DNA of 16,394 nt from Spirochaeta sp. UBA2779. Its GTDB lineage: Bacteria > Spirochaetota > Spirochaetia > DSM-2461. Of this stretch, positions 14,516 to 16,394 are shown one piece after another (positions within the stretch are counted from its first letter, which is position 1; the number at the start of each line of letters is the position of its first letter). Under the pieces are notes generated by a model. It was not told the DNA's origin and made no database searches. It saw only the letters and a list, made by a program, of their open reading frames with translations. The stretch lies in NCBI GenBank assembly GCA_002352375.1, contig DEIH01000241.1:1-16394 (forward strand), in the 5' to 3' direction. The position numbers and the translations under genes are program-made.

Positions 14516-16394
14516 CTAATACAGTAGAGCCTCCACCCGCCGGTAGGCTTCCCCGAGAATCTTCGACTGCTTATCATCCAGCTCATCCACGGCAAAGTCC
14601 GCCAGATCTTCCAGACTTTCCAGACTGGCGGAAACCGCCCCGTGGAAACTCCTGATTGATTTGAACCAGTAATGTCCATCCCCATCGGAGTACAATGCCG
14701 TAAATCCCATGCCGCCCTTTTTCTGTTTTTTGCCGCCTCGGGTAACTTTGAGAAGGTTTTTCAGTTCGAGAACCAGCCGGTCCCGGTGATCGCTCTTATG
14801 GATGTGGAAGTTGCCTCGAGGGGCGGCCTCACGGACATCTTTATCAGGATTGAGAAGTTTGGCTGCCTTTATTATTGTGTTCACTTTGCTGTCAGGTAAT
14901 ACCTCATCACGGCCCAGCAGCAAGGTGCCTCTCATTCCTCCGAAATCAGGCAGTACATCATCTCCGGATCCTGCAGCTTTGGTCAGAGCTTTATGCAGGT
15001 GGCTCCATTCTAAAACCGCCCGTTTTTTGTTTCCTTTGCCCGGTGTGCGGGATAGGGCAAAGGATTCCCCGGCAATCCAGATCTGATTTGTCGTATCTTT
15101 GGCTACCTGTCGGCCATCTTCCCGTTTATCACGTGTCCCGCGGTTTCCTCTTTCTGATTTCGCTCTTGCGAACAGTCTCTTCGGCAGCTCAGGATGAATC
15201 TGTGCCAGCCACTCTTTGCGCAGTGGTGATACCGAGCGGGCATAGGTACGGCTGGTATGAACAATCTCCCCGGCTACAATGTATTCGGGGTTTTCCCGGA
15301 ATAAAACTGACCCCGGATGGATCATGATCCGATCCACCCCGACACTGCGGTAGTCAAAGCGACCGTCTTTCACGCAGATAAATGGCATCAGTCCCCGGGC
15401 ACAGGCCTTGATAAAATCCTCACTGGATCCACCCTCTGCTATCGGCACACCGCTTCGTGAGGTAATCTCCTCAAGCTGGTCAACAATCGCCAGAATCTCA
15501 TCAAGTATCTTTTTATCCAGGTAGTAGCGTTCTGCGAACTTCACCCGGTCTTTTGCCTCCACATAGTCCCAGTACAGGTTAAGATAGGTGGCAAAGTCCC
15601 CATGGTTCTGTGAACGGAATGTATGATGGGCGTTTCTGGCCTCCATTTCTTCACCCTGGGGTAGAAGGTAGGGTGCATTAGTCGATAAAAATGCCGATGC
15701 GATAATCACCTCTTTAATCACATCCGGGTAACGGAGCACCGCCTCCACAATCATCCGGGCATGCCGGGGCATCAGAGGGTAGGGCACCATTCTCTTCCCG
15801 ATATCCGTCAGCTCATTCTTCTCATCCAGGGCATCCAGCAGCTGCAGAGCCTCCACAGCCCCATGAATCCCTTTGGGGTTCGGCGGGCTGATAAATGGAA
15901 AGGATTCAAAATCACGAATCCCAATCTCAGCCATCCGCAGAACCACCTCGGCCAGGTCTGTGCGGTAAATCTCTTCCTGGGTGTACTCAGCCCTTTTTTT
16001 AAAACTTGCCTCAGGATACAGCCTGCAGCATATCCCGGCTTGAGTCCGGCCGGCCCGTCCCTTTCGCTGATTTGCCGAGGCTTGAGAAATCAGAGTTTCT
16101 ATCAGGGAGCTGGTATAGGTGCGGGGATTGTAAAAGTTCATCTTCGCCAATCCTGTATCAATTACTGCAGTAATTCCGTCTATTGTTACGCTGGTTTCCG
16201 CCACATTTGTGGACACCACCACTTTGATTTTTCCCTTTTCAACCGGGTCGAATACTTTCTCCTGTTCTTCACTTCCCAGTCGTCCGTACAGGGGCATTAC
16301 CTGCAGCTCACGCCTCACAAGACAGCCTGAAAGTTTTGCCACAGTATCCTTAATCATCCGCTCACCGGTGCAGAAAATAAGGATATCCCCGCTC
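14516..16394 (-). CDS. hrpA: DEAH-box ATP-dependent RNA helicase, HrpA/HrpB type, N-terminus outside window
   Basis: The frame is open to the right edge. Codons before the first in-window ATG read SGDILIFCTGER, the conserved strand that starts the second RecA domain, so ATG 16357 is internal and about 625 residues are present. Helicase motif V appears as STNVAETSVTIDGITAVIDTG and motif VI as QRKGRAGR, followed by the winged-helix/HA2 region (EEIYRTDLAEVVLRM through PRHARMI) and an OB-fold-like part (SVLFRENPEYIVAGEIVHTSRTY). The first RecA domain with Walker A and DEAH lies beyond the edge. The C-terminus has a basic linker (KSERGNRGTRDKRED) and a final domain unlike the long C-terminal region of enterobacterial HrpA, giving a shorter protein as in spirochaetes. 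It probably acts in RNA remodelling or rescue of stalled ribosomes. HrpA versus HrpB is not settled. Confidence 0.88.
   Translation of the reverse strand, partial: SGDILIFCTGERMIKDTVAKLSGCLVRRELQVMPLYGRLGSEEQEKVFDPVEKGKIKVVVSTNVAETSVTIDGITAVIDTGLAKMNFYNPRTYTSSLIETLISQASANQRKGRAGRTQAGICCRLYPEASFKKRAEYTQEEIYRTDLAEVVLRMAEIGIRDFESFPFISPPNPKGIHGAVEALQLLDALDEKNELTDIGKRMVPYPLMPRHARMIVEAVLRYPDVIKEVIIASAFLSTNAPYLLPQGEEMEARNAHHTFRSQNHGDFATYLNLYWDYVEAKDRVKFAERYYLDKKILDEILAIVDQLEEITSRSGVPIAEGGSSEDFIKACARGLMPFICVKDGRFDYRSVGVDRIMIHPGSVLFRENPEYIVAGEIVHTSRTYARSVSPLRKEWLAQIHPELPKRLFARAKSERGNRGTRDKREDGRQVAKDTTNQIWIAGESFALSRTPGKGNKKRAVLEWSHLHKALTKAAGSGDDVLPDFGGMRGTLLLGRDEVLPDSKVNTIIKAAKLLNPDKDVREAAPRGNFHIHKSDHRDRLVLELKNLLKVTRGGKKQKKGGMGFTALYSDGDGHYWFKSIRSFHGAVSASLESLEDLADFAVDELDDKQSKILGEAYRRVEALLY

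Noticed and set aside
15761..16330. Plus-strand open frame (189 codons) opposite the helicase
   Set aside because: It is antisense to the conserved helicase motifs V and VI, with low-complexity, non-family content.
1..16394. CRISPR array, tRNA, rRNA, insertion sequence or phage genes
   Set aside because: No repeat-spacer pattern, cloverleaf, transposase or integrase motif was seen on either strand.

Overview
The window looks like chromosomal DNA from a Gram-negative-type (diderm) bacterium, most likely a free-living spirochaete. This is inference: a Wzi-like barrel and an Omp85-like barrel imply an outer membrane, one envelope protein resembles a family I recall mainly from spirochaetes (DUF6675-like), and the HrpA-type helicase has the short spirochaete-like layout. 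No rRNA marker is present, so the assignment is tentative.

Region 1 (about 11860 down to 1, all minus strand) is a very compact surface-glycan operon that runs off the left edge. In transcription order it holds: a one-POTRA Omp85-like outer-membrane protein; a WecA/TagO-type sugar-1-phosphate transferase; an ABC exporter of the lipid-oligosaccharide flippase type; a UDP-glucuronate 4-epimerase; a GT2 glycosyltransferase; a Gnu-like epimerase for undecaprenyl-PP-linked GlcNAc; a secreted DUF6675-like protein; a Wzi-like outer-membrane barrel; an Asp/Glu racemase; a TupA-like ATP-grasp enzyme; and a DIDE-motif glycosyltransferase cut by the window edge. Genes overlap or are separated by at most about 12 bases. 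The inferred pathway is: WecA makes GlcNAc-PP-undecaprenol, the Gnu-like enzyme turns it into GalNAc-PP-undecaprenol, the glycosyltransferases extend it using among others UDP-GalA, the racemase and ATP-grasp enzyme attach a D-acidic amino acid, the ABC protein flips the product, and the barrels handle the outer-membrane step.

Region 2 (11860-13000): a short divergent intergenic region with a good sigma70-like promoter reading right, then aroB (3-dehydroquinate synthase).

Region 3 (13020-14465) is a zone of gene decay. It holds an intact HigA-type antitoxin whose HigB toxin partner has lost its N-terminus, a lipoprotein metallophosphoesterase reduced by at least two internal deletions and a frameshift, and an intact GtrA-family membrane protein.

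Region 4 (14516-16394, minus strand): the C-terminal two thirds or so of a DEAH-box RNA helicase of the HrpA/HrpB type, whose N-terminus lies beyond the right edge.
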